In this document: positions 1 to 6,018 of the stretch, piece after piece
Position numbering within the stretch: the first letter of the stretch is position 1
How the letters are laid out: each line of letters begins with the position of its first letter
Source: an uncultured Ruminococcus sp.
GTDB taxonomy: Bacteria > Bacillota > Clostridia > Oscillospirales > Acutalibacteraceae
Length of the DNA: 6,123 nt
Assembly (NCBI GenBank): GCA_902803125.1
Contig: CADCOZ010000110.1
Coordinates: 1-6,123, forward strand
Direction: 5' to 3'
Made by a program: the position numbers and the translations under genes
Notes under the pieces: generated by a model
The model's database searches: none
The model's input: the letters and a program-made list of their open reading frames with translations, nothing else
Told to the model about the DNA's origin: nothing

Positions 1-169
1 AGTTGCTCTATTTTCGCAAACAGTTGGCTAAAATCAGTTTTTAGTTGGCAGATTTGCAGATTTTTTGGCAAAAACGCAGGATAAAATTGCATAAAACGAC
101 ACTTTGGCTGTCCTTCGGGATGGCTGAGGTGCTTTTTATATCCGAAAAAAATGAAAGGACGGTGATAAA
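1..169. other. Non-coding or decayed sequence ahead of prophage remnant
   Basis: No convincing gene is visible here. A short stretch at 32-94 on the + strand reads in one frame as a peptide ending RFADFLAKTQDKIA and a TAA stop. This could be the decayed C-terminal end of the phage gene that normally precedes the tape-measure gene, but it is too short to identify. A compact hairpin closed by a TTCG loop lies at 106-125, with C113-G118 as the closing pair and about eight pairs including wobbles. A run of seven A residues lies at 145-151. The direct repeat AGTTGGC occurs at 22-28 and 43-49. The region fits phage debris. Confidence 0.35.
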
Positions 170-378
170 ATGGCAAGTGGAAGAAGCTATACAACGGCTT
201 TCAAAACGAAAGCCGAAAAGGCATTGACGAAATGCAAAAGAAACTGCAAGGCTTGCAGAAGTCCCTGCGAGATAATCAGGCGGAACAAAAGTCACTGTCC
301 AAGGAAATCAAGGATGCCGAAGTTAATTGTATAAAGCACTGTAAAAGGTGCAATATTGATTGCAAGCATATTCCTTGA
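170..378 (+). pseudogene. Remnant of phage tail tape-measure protein (N-terminus, frame-disrupted)
   Basis: The ATG at 170 has a good ribosome binding site (AAAGGA at 154-159) and begins MASGRSYTTAFK, which resembles the opening of siphophage tail tape-measure proteins of Firmicutes (typically G-R-x-Y-x-x-x-F). In that frame the sequence soon becomes unlike any protein and stops at 332-334. In the frame open from 169 to the TGA at 376-378, residues from about position 217 read KGIDEMQKKLQGLQKSL and continue as a heptad-like coiled coil to about position 322. This is the expected next part of such proteins. The two pieces therefore come from one gene joined by a small frame-changing deletion near 205-220. 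After about 322 the phage-like pattern ends. An intact tape-measure protein is many hundreds of residues long, so only its first tens of codons survive. The family assignment is from recognised sequence style, not a search. Confidence 0.6.
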
Positions 379-404
379 TAATCAGTTAATTTTTTTTTGA
401 AAAA

Positions 405-430
405 TTGTCAAAAAACCTTCTTTTTGACAA
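405..430. promoter_or_regulatory. Perfect 10-bp inverted repeat upstream of the rlmB promoter (candidate operator)
   Basis: TTGTCAAAAA at 405-414 and TTTTTGACAA at 421-430 are exact reverse complements separated by six bases (ACCTTC). The right arm contains TTGACA, a perfect -35 hexamer, but it is only 11 bp from the TATAAT box, which is too close for sigma-A use. The repeat covers the true -35 position (about 418-423) for that -10 box, so a protein bound here should affect RNA polymerase. The arms are AT-rich with one G-C and one C-G pair each, so a terminator role is less likely. The binding protein is unknown. Confidence 0.45.
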
Positions 431-446
431 GGGATTGTGCTATAAT
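418..446 (+). promoter_or_regulatory. Predicted extended -10 promoter for the rlmB operon
   Basis: TATAAT at 441-446 is a perfect -10 hexamer, and the bases before it, TGC at 438-440, give the TGn extension that lets sigma-A promoters work with a weak -35. The -35 position at 17-bp spacing is TTCTTT (418-423), a poor match. Transcription would start near 453, leaving a leader of about 70 nt before rlmB. It lies 60-odd bases after the prophage remnant ends and is the only strong promoter-like sequence in the window. Confidence 0.6.
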
Positions 447-456
447 ATATGAGTTA

Positions 457-504
457 TCGTAAAAGCCGTTCTTTTTCGCACGTTTTACATAACAGATTTT
501 ACGA
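457..504 (+). promoter_or_regulatory. Leader RNA stem in the rlmB 5' UTR
   Basis: TCGTAAAA at 457-464 is exactly complementary to TTTTACGA at 497-504. A nearer partner, TTTTAC at 483-488, can pair with the same 5' arm (GTTAT-C-GTAAAA against TTTTACATAAC, with one bulge). The leader therefore has two mutually exclusive hairpins, the longer ending 8 nt before the ribosome binding site at 512-517. It has neither the size nor the conserved features of a riboswitch or T-box that I would recognise. The arms are short and AT-rich, so folding may be weak. Confidence 0.25.
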
Positions 505-525
505 GCCGAATAGGGTGAAGCAACA

Positions 526-1317
526 TTGAACGAACATCATGAACATCACGAGTCGTTTGACAAACGCAGTGACATTATTGCCGGACGCAATCCGGTCACA
601 GAAGCCCTCCGTTCCGGACGGGCGATTGACAGTATCCTGATTGCCAAAGGGGAGCTGAACGGTTCCGTGAAGGTGATTGCCGCCAAAGCCAAGGCACAGA
701 AAATTCCCATCAAGGAGGTTGACCGCAAAAAGCTGGATCAGCTTTGCGGCGGTGCGGTTCATCAGGGCATTGTGGCACTGGCGGCGGTGAAGGAATACGC
801 TTCCGTAGAGGATATTTTTGCCTTAGCGGCCAGCAGGAACGAACCGCCGTTTATCATTGTACTGGACGAAATAGAGGATGCACACAACCTTGGTGCCATT
901 ATCCGTACCGCCGAATGTGCCGGTGCTCACGGCATTATCATTCCCAAAAGACGTTCGGCCGGATTAAGCTATGCGGTCGGCAAGACCTCCGCCGGTGCCT
1001 ATGAATATATGCCGGTGGCTCGTGTGACCAATATCCCGACAACCTTGGACGAACTCAAAGCCAAAGGCTGTTGGATTTACGGAGCAGATATGAACGGCTC
1101 TCTCTATACCGAAAATAATTTGCAGGGAGCGGCGGTGCTGGTCATCGGATCGGAAGGCAGCGGCATCGGCAAACTGGTGCGGGAAAAATGCGATGTTATT
1201 TTGTCCCTGCCGATGTATGGAAAAATCAATTCCCTGAATGCTTCAGTCGCCGCAGGAATTCTGATGTATGAGTTTACCCGTCAGCGTCATGGTATCAAAA
1301 CCGTAAACGGAGGTTGA
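526..1317 (+). CDS. rlmB: 23S rRNA (guanosine-2'-O)-methyltransferase RlmB, SpoU/TrmH family
   Basis: This 263-residue SPOUT-class enzyme transfers a methyl group from S-adenosylmethionine to a ribose 2'-OH; the family archetype modifies G2251 in the P-loop of 23S rRNA. Residues about 16-88 form the N-terminal RNA-binding domain (DIIAGRNPVTEALRSG, ending in the HQG...A signature at 79-87). The catalytic knotted domain follows. Motif 1 is DAHNLGAIIRTAECAG at 118-133, with N121 and R127 expected to be catalytic. Motif 2 is VIGSEGSGI at 206-214, with E210. Motif 3 is LPMYGKINSLNASVAAGI at 228-245, which forms the cofactor-binding knot. All key residues are present and the length is normal. The start is TTG at 526: AGGGTG lies 8 nt upstream, an in-frame TAG occurs at 511-513, and no ATG precedes the conserved domain. 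The N-terminus is unusually histidine-rich (NEHHEHHE). Subfamily members modify different positions, so the exact target base is inferred. It is the first gene of the predicted operon. Confidence 0.93.
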   Translation: MNEHHEHHESFDKRSDIIAGRNPVTEALRSGRAIDSILIAKGELNGSVKVIAAKAKAQKIPIKEVDRKKLDQLCGGAVHQGIVALAAVKEYASVEDIFALAASRNEPPFIIVLDEIEDAHNLGAIIRTAECAGAHGIIIPKRRSAGLSYAVGKTSAGAYEYMPVARVTNIPTTLDELKAKGCWIYGADMNGSLYTENNLQGAAVLVIGSEGSGIGKLVREKCDVILSLPMYGKINSLNASVAAGILMYEFTRQRHGIKTVNGG

Positions 1318-1322
1318 AGCAG

Positions 1323-4300
1323 ATGGCCAACAAAAACGATTCCAAAACATCTCCGCAGTCTTCTTCCTCAACGGTAAAAGGACTGTTCCGTCAGGCCTCT
1401 TCCGAAACGTCCCCCGCCGCCGAACAGGATACGCCAACGCCGGCAAACGCAGAGGAAAAACCGGAACAGCCCGCCAAGGAAGGCTTTTCCGCTCGGCTGA
1501 AAACAGGCTGGCAGACGTTGATTAACGCTCTGAAACAACAGCCGGAAGCCGAAGAGGAAGAGGAACCGGAAGAAGAACCTCTGCCCGCAGAAGAAGCGTC
1601 TGCGGAAGAATCTCCGGAAGCCACAGCGGCAGTGGATTGGCATTCCGTAAGAGAAAGCTATAAAACGCCCTCCCGAAAGCCTGCCCCCGAAAAGGAAGAA
1701 GAGCAGGAAAAGCGGCGTTTTTCCCAACGCTTCAAGCTGGAAAGAATAGAAGAGGAAGAAGAACAGACGGTATCGGCACCAACGGCCAAAGACGTTTCCG
1801 CAACACCGGTATCGCCGGACAACTCGACAGATTCGGCAGACACGAAACAGCCTTCTGCTGAAAACGGACAGCCGGACAGTCCCACAGCGAGTGAACAAGA
1901 GGAAGATACGATTGTTTTTGCCACAGGAAAGCCTGTCCGTACAACCGTTACCCGTCAAGCATCTTCCCCGGAGGGGGCAGCTTCTTTGCCCAAAACAGAA
2001 AAACCTGTTCCGCCGACCACAGAATCCCGTGCCTTCAGCAGTGTTTTTCAAGATTTTACCGAGCCGCCGAAAGACGGTATGACAGACCGTCCGGCACCAT
2101 CAGCAGAAGCTGCCGATGCCAAAGCCCCGCAGGAAGTCCGTATTCCGTCAGCCGTCAGACAGAGCGAATCCAAAAAACCGGTACCGCCGCCGATACCGCC
2201 GCAAAAACCGCCGGCGGCTCCGAGTCCTTCCGAGAAAAACCCCTTGCCGGAAGCCGCTCCTTCGGTCATTTCTGCCAATGATACCGCATGGCTGCGGGAA
2301 CGCAGTACGGAAAACCAGATTTACAATGCCACGAAACGGGAGCCGGAGCCTATCGACATTCCGGAAGAGCAGGACTTCACGGAAGGTTCTCTTTCGTCTG
2401 TCACTTATCATTACAGTAATGCGGTGCCGTTTATTATCATGACCGGTAAGTTCACCAAAACCCTGCGGGACGAATACGAAGCCGTCCGAAAGTATCGCAG
2501 GGAACACACACCGCCGCCGGCACCAACCGCAGCCCCTGCGGTACCGGCCGAGAAGGAAAAGACAACTGCGGCGGCTGTGGTGCAGGCGGTCACGGCGGCC
2601 GGACAAGGTGCCAAAGCTGTTTCGCCGCCGAGTCAAAGCAAGATGCAGGAACCTCAAAAGTCTAAAAAAAAGACAAAGCAAACGCCGCTGAGCAAACTGG
2701 CACAATATGATGAAATTTCGGAGGAACCCGATACCGAGCCGGACAAAAAGACCAAAAAACGGCTCTCGAAAGCCGAAAGGCAATCGGCCGCCAAGGAAAG
2801 ACGCACCCGCAAAAAGTTCCGGTTCCGTGACCTGTTCAGCAGTGAGGAAGAGTTTGACCTCGATGAAGAGGCAGTCAAGCGGGAAGAAGAAGTCCGTCCG
2901 CCCATTGAAGATTATAACGAAGAGAAAGAGGCCGAAGCCATTCAAACGGATATTTCCTCGAATTTTCAGGCTGTTTTTGTTCGGACGCTGATTTTGTTGG
3001 CGGCCTCTGCAGCTTCTGTAACGGCTTCTTTGTTGGCACAGTGTTCTCCCTTGTTTCGTGAGAATATCCGAAACGGCTGGCTGTGGTTTGCCCTTATCAG
3101 CTTTTTATTCTTTGCGGTTTCGGTTATTGTATCAAGAGGTCCCATTGTAAACGGACTGATGCCGCTTCGCCGCTTTAAGGGAAATGCGGACACGGCGGTA
3201 GCGGTGGCTTCTGTGGCGGTGGCGATACAGTCTGTTACCGCCCTGCTGACACCGGACCTTTATCTGAGCGGAACGCTGCATCTCTATACACCGCTGGTCA
3301 TTTTGGCGCTGTTCTGTAATGCGGTCGGCAAACTGCTGATGATTACCAGAACACATTATAACTTCCGCTTTTTGACCAAGCCTTATCCCAAATATGCCGG
3401 CAAGATTTTCACCGATAAACAGAACGCCCAAAGAATGGTGAAGGAATTGCCTATGCGTAAGCCGCTGATAGGCTATACCAGACGAGCCAGATTCATGAGC
3501 AATTTTTTGCAGCTGTCCTATGCCCCTGACCCCAGCGAAAAAATGGCCATGCGAACCGCACCCTATACCACGGTGCTGTCGGTGGTGTGCGGTCTGCTGT
3601 TCGGCATTGTCAAACAGAGCTTTTTGGGCGGTTTGGCGGCTTTTGCCCTGACAGCCTGCATGAGTGTTCCGATTATTTCGCTGATAGCGGTCAATCTGCC
3701 GCTGCGGCGGCTGTGCAAAGCATCTTTGCACAGCGGTGCCATGATTACCGGTTATGAAACGGTGCGGCAGTTTTGCGACACCAACGCTATTATGATTGAT
3801 TCCTCTCAGCTGTACCCGAAAGGTTCTGTTACCCTCAGCGGAATGCGTTCGTTCAAGCAAAGCAAGCTGAAAGACGCTTTGCAGGCGGGTGCGGCGATTA
3901 TGTATGCCGTCAACGGCACGATGATTCATGTGTTTGAAAACATTGTCCAGTGCAGTAAAGAAAACCTGCCAAGGGTGGACAACGTGATTTATGAGGACGG
4001 CAAAGGTCTTGTCGGCTGGATCAGTGAACAGCGTATCCTGATTGGCAACCGTGCTTTGCTCAAAGCCCATAATGTGGAACCGCCGGATCAGGAAATTGAG
4101 GACAAATACTTAGCCCGTGGAGAAGATGTCATGTACATTTCAGTCAGCGGCGAGCTGATTGCCATGTTCATGCTGTCCTATAAGACAAACAAACATATTG
4201 CCAATGCCCTGAAGAATTTAGAGCAGAGCGGTGTTAATTTTGTCATCAGAACCGTTGACCCGAATCTGACCCGTGAAAAGGTAGCGGAACGCTTTGGCTT

Positions 4301-4628
4301 GTTTTATCGCTGTATTACCGTTCTGCCCACGGGGTTGGGCAACATCTGCCACGATGTAATGTCACAAACAGATGACAAAGCCCGTGCTTATCTGGTTACC
4401 AGAGGGAAGCTGTCCTCCTTTGCACAGGCGGTTTACGGCTGTATTAAGATAAAAGCCGGCATCAATGTTTCCAAGATTTTGCAGTGTATTGCCTTGGCGG
4501 CGGGACTTCTGCTGGTCGTTTTGATTTCGTTTGTTTCCGGCTTCGAGAAGCTGGGCTGTTTTGAAATGCTGATTTATATCGGGTTCTGGTCAGTGACTGC
4601 CATTATTACATCGCTGATAAAGAAGTAA
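1323..4628 (+). CDS. Large membrane protein: degenerate P1B-type ATPase-like pseudoenzyme with long disordered N-terminus
   Basis: The product has 1101 residues. The start is ATG at 1323: GGAGG at 1309-1313 sits 9 nt upstream, while the in-frame TTG at 1314 touches that site and cannot use it. Residues 1-545 are rich in E, P, A, S and K and look disordered, with an acidic run at 74-100, a proline run PPPIPP near 288-293, a more structured-looking island at about 318-395, a basic cluster at 475-503 and an acidic stretch at 504-539. Predicted membrane helices follow at about 551-573, 585-604, 625-644, 650-674, 747-765, 767-794, 1050-1074 and 1078-1099. This 4-2-2 layout matches P1B metal ATPases. 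Residues 795-1049 resemble the P and N domains: DSSQLYPKG at 826-834 takes the place of DKTGTLTxG, GKGLVGW lies at 893-899, IGNRALL at 907-913, and TVDP at 977-980 replaces TGDN. The TGES loop and GDGxND are absent, and SVPI (781-784) sits where CPC would be. ATP-driven transport is therefore unlikely. A scaffold, sensor or partner-regulator role is only inference. I know no named family for it. Confidence 0.75.
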   Translation: MANKNDSKTSPQSSSSTVKGLFRQASSETSPAAEQDTPTPANAEEKPEQPAKEGFSARLKTGWQTLINALKQQPEAEEEEEPEEEPLPAEEASAEESPEATAAVDWHSVRESYKTPSRKPAPEKEEEQEKRRFSQRFKLERIEEEEEQTVSAPTAKDVSATPVSPDNSTDSADTKQPSAENGQPDSPTASEQEEDTIVFATGKPVRTTVTRQASSPEGAASLPKTEKPVPPTTESRAFSSVFQDFTEPPKDGMTDRPAPSAEAADAKAPQEVRIPSAVRQSESKKPVPPPIPPQKPPAAPSPSEKNPLPEAAPSVISANDTAWLRERSTENQIYNATKREPEPIDIPEEQDFTEGSLSSVTYHYSNAVPFIIMTGKFTKTLRDEYEAVRKYRREHTPPPAPTAAPAVPAEKEKTTAAAVVQAVTAAGQGAKAVSPPSQSKMQEPQKSKKKTKQTPLSKLAQYDEISEEPDTEPDKKTKKRLSKAERQSAAKERRTRKKFRFRDLFSSEEEFDLDEEAVKREEEVRPPIEDYNEEKEAEAIQTDISSNFQAVFVRTLILLAASAASVTASLLAQCSPLFRENIRNGWLWFALISFLFFAVSVIVSRGPIVNGLMPLRRFKGNADTAVAVASVAVAIQSVTALLTPDLYLSGTLHLYTPLVILALFCNAVGKLLMITRTHYNFRFLTKPYPKYAGKIFTDKQNAQRMVKELPMRKPLIGYTRRARFMSNFLQLSYAPDPSEKMAMRTAPYTTVLSVVCGLLFGIVKQSFLGGLAAFALTACMSVPIISLIAVNLPLRRLCKASLHSGAMITGYETVRQFCDTNAIMIDSSQLYPKGSVTLSGMRSFKQSKLKDALQAGAAIMYAVNGTMIHVFENIVQCSKENLPRVDNVIYEDGKGLVGWISEQRILIGNRALLKAHNVEPPDQEIEDKYLARGEDVMYISVSGELIAMFMLSYKTNKHIANALKNLEQSGVNFVIRTVDPNLTREKVAERFGLFYRCITVLPTGLGNICHDVMSQTDDKARAYLVTRGKLSSFAQAVYGCIKIKAGINVSKILQCIALAAGLLLVVLISFVSGFEKLGCFEMLIYIGFWSVTAIITSLIKK

Positions 4629-4635
4629 ATGTTGG

Positions 4636-4656
4636 CCGCATCGGTGTGCCGTGCGG
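4636..4656 (+). other. GC-rich intercistronic hairpin before rpe
   Basis: CCGCATCGG at 4636-4644 can pair with CCGTGCGG at 4649-4656 around a TGTG loop, giving five strong outer pairs, one wobble, one bulged C and two inner G-C pairs. It occupies much of the 62-nt gap between the large membrane-protein gene and rpe. No T run follows, so it is not an ordinary terminator. It could stabilise or be a cleavage point in the mRNA, setting rpe expression apart from the upstream genes. That role is inferred from position only. Confidence 0.35.
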
Positions 4657-4690
4657 TGCGAAGATGTAAAACAGGCACAAGGAGAAAGGA

Positions 4691-5344
4691 ATGAAGAAAA
4701 TGAAAGTTGCTCCGTCTTTGCTTTCCTGTGATTTTTCCAAAATTGGGGAAGAAGTGGTGCGGATGGATAAAGCCGGTGCGGATCTGATTCATCTGGATGT
4801 CATGGACGGTCATTTTGTCCCGAATATTACTTTCGGACCGGCAGTGATTGCGGCGGTACGTCCCCTGACAAAACTGCCGTTTGATGTCCACCTGATGATT
4901 GACGAACCGCTTCGCTATATTGATGATTTTGCCAAAGCGGGTGCTGATATTATCACGTTCCACGCAGAAGCAAAATCAGATATTGCCGCAACGATTGCCA
5001 AAATCAAAGCCAACGGGCTGAAAGCAGGTTTAGTCATCAAACCCAACACGCCGGCCGAAGTGGTTTATCCGTACTTGGCAGATTTGTATATGGTGCTGGT
5101 CATGACAGTAGAGCCGGGATTTGGCGGGCAGTCGTTCATGGCGGACATGATGCCGAAAATCACCGCCATTAAGCAGGAATGTCAAAACCGCCAACTCCCT
5201 GTTCTCATCGAAGTAGACGGCGGCATTTCGGACAAAACCGTTGTGGTGGCTGCCGCCGCCGGAACCGACATCTGTGTTTCCGGCACCGGTGTTTTCAAAG
5301 CCTCCGACCCTGCCGCCGCTATTCGCTTCCTTCAGCAATTCTGA
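4691..5344 (+). CDS. rpe: Ribulose-phosphate 3-epimerase
   Basis: This 217-residue cytoplasmic TIM-barrel enzyme interconverts D-ribulose 5-phosphate and D-xylulose 5-phosphate in the non-oxidative pentose phosphate pathway. The opening KVAPSLLSCDF carries the substrate-binding serine region. The metal ligands and acid/base residues are all visible: H34 and D36 in LIHLDVMDGHFVPN, H67 in FDVHLM, and D176 in IEVDGGI. M137-F149 (MTVEPGFGGQSF) is the flexible loop over the active site, and GTG at 198-200 lies where the phosphate-binding GSA/GSS turn normally is, a mild variation. The length is typical of the family. AAGGAG at 4679-4684 is 6 nt before the ATG at 4691; a second ATG at 4700 (MKVAPS) is an alternative start. 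It is the third gene of the predicted operon, behind rlmB and the pseudo-ATPase, with no promoter visible in the short gap. It is followed directly by a palindromic element that may end the transcript. Confidence 0.96.
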   Translation: MKKMKVAPSLLSCDFSKIGEEVVRMDKAGADLIHLDVMDGHFVPNITFGPAVIAAVRPLTKLPFDVHLMIDEPLRYIDDFAKAGADIITFHAEAKSDIAATIAKIKANGLKAGLVIKPNTPAEVVYPYLADLYMVLVMTVEPGFGGQSFMADMMPKITAIKQECQNRQLPVLIEVDGGISDKTVVVAAAAGTDICVSGTGVFKASDPAAAIRFLQQF

Positions 5345-5347
5345 ATG

Positions 5348-5430
5348 TTGGGGCTTTGCCCCAAACCCCGTTGGGGGAAAACTTTTTCCGGCGAGCGGGT
5401 GACCCCGCAGGACTTAATGTTTTCCCCCAA
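5348..5430. repeat. Composite GC-rich palindromic element after rpe (possible terminator or dispersed repeat)
   Basis: Three nested or adjacent perfect stems are visible. TTGGGGC at 5348-5354 pairs with GCCCCAA at 5358-5364 around TTT. TTGGGGGAAAAC at 5371-5382 is an exact 12-bp reverse complement of GTTTTCCCCCAA at 5419-5430. Inside that long stem, GCGGG at 5395-5399 pairs with CCCGC at 5404-5408. The element begins 3 nt after the rpe stop codon. No long T run follows, so termination would rely on structure alone. The multi-stem design with C/G runs resembles small repeated intergenic palindromes seen in many clostridial genomes, but copy number cannot be judged from one window. Confidence 0.6.
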
Positions 5431-5515
5431 GCCCCCTTTCGAAATTCGCTGACTTGACCTACATCAACATTATTCGCTTGGCAGGAATCGGACAGATAAT
5501 AGGAGGAAATGACCC

Positions 5516-5986
5516 ATGGAACCGGAACTGACTACCTTATGCTATATTGAAAAAGATGGGCAATATCTGATGCTTCACCGCACCAAAAAGGAAAATGACC
5601 CCTCCAAAGATTTATGGATGGGGGTAGGGGGACATTTCGAGCAGGGAGAAAGCCCTGAGGAGTGTGTCCTGCGGGAGGTCAAGGAAGAAACCGGCCTGAC
5701 ATTGACAAGCTGGCGTTTATGCGGAATTGTTACTTTTTCGGATGGCGATTGGTACGAATATATGTTTTTGTACACGGCAGACGGCTTTACAGGCGATTTG
5801 ATTGAATGCATTGAAGGGGATTTGGTCTGGGTAGACAAAGAAAAGGCCGTGAATGAACTGGTATCATGGGAAGGCGACAAAATCTTTTTGCGGCTGATGC
5901 AGGAACAGCACCCTTTCTTTTCGCTGAAGCTCCACTATGAGAAACGTCAGCTGCAATCAGCCGTGCTGGATGGTCAACCGCTTTGA
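5516..5986 (+). CDS. Nudix hydrolase, MutT/MutX-like (8-oxo-dGTP diphosphatase candidate)
   Basis: The 156-residue protein has a complete Nudix box at residues 39-61, with every position of the GX5EX7REUXEEXGU signature filled: G39, E45, R53, E54, E57, E58 and G60. The glutamates bind the Mg2+ or Mn2+ that activates water to cleave a nucleoside-diphosphate-X bond. The start LTTLCYIEKDGQYLMLHR, the WMGVGG lead-in, the later DWYEYMF segment, WEGDKIF at 118-124 and the tail PFFSLKLHY at 133-141 resemble streptococcal MutX-type proteins, which remove oxidised dGTP from the nucleotide pool and so limit mutation. The exact substrate cannot be told from sequence, since close relatives act on various nucleotides. 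The start has AGGAGG at 5501-5506, 9 nt upstream. An ATG at 5509 is in another frame that stops early. The gene sits between a palindromic element and its own terminator, so it is probably transcribed separately from rpe, though I see no clear promoter. Confidence 0.9.
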   Translation: MEPELTTLCYIEKDGQYLMLHRTKKENDPSKDLWMGVGGHFEQGESPEECVLREVKEETGLTLTSWRLCGIVTFSDGDWYEYMFLYTADGFTGDLIECIEGDLVWVDKEKAVNELVSWEGDKIFLRLMQEQHPFFSLKLHYEKRQLQSAVLDGQPL

Positions 5987-6018
5987 TAAAGGCTGTTTTT
6001 GCTGATTGAAACAAAAAC

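Noticed and set aside
45..227. 60-codon + strand frame at the left end
   Set aside because: It has no ribosome binding site, begins with TTG, and overlaps the tape-measure start in a different frame; its sequence has no recognisable protein character.
405..430. Inverted repeat as a rho-independent terminator of the phage remnant
   Set aside because: The stem is AT-rich and the following bases are not a T tract.
424..446. TTGACA plus TATAAT as a classic sigma-A promoter
   Set aside because: The spacing is 11 bp, far from the 16-18 bp needed; the extended -10 explanation fits better.
2148..2945. 265-codon - strand frame inside the large gene
   Set aside because: It is very rich in arginine and phenylalanine, the antisense shadow of Glu/Lys/Pro-rich codons; no start site evidence.
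3132..4070. 312-codon - strand frame inside the membrane region of the large gene
   Set aside because: It lies opposite a frame with clear membrane helices and P-type-like motifs, and its His/Gln/Arg-rich content is typical of an antisense shadow.
1323..4628. Functional copper or zinc exporting ATPase
   Set aside because: The DKTGT, TGES, TGDN and GDGxND motifs and the ion-binding CPC are all altered or missing.
5454..5500. TTGACC and GATAAT as a promoter for the Nudix gene
   Set aside because: The spacing is 35 bp and GATAAT abuts the ribosome binding site, leaving no leader.
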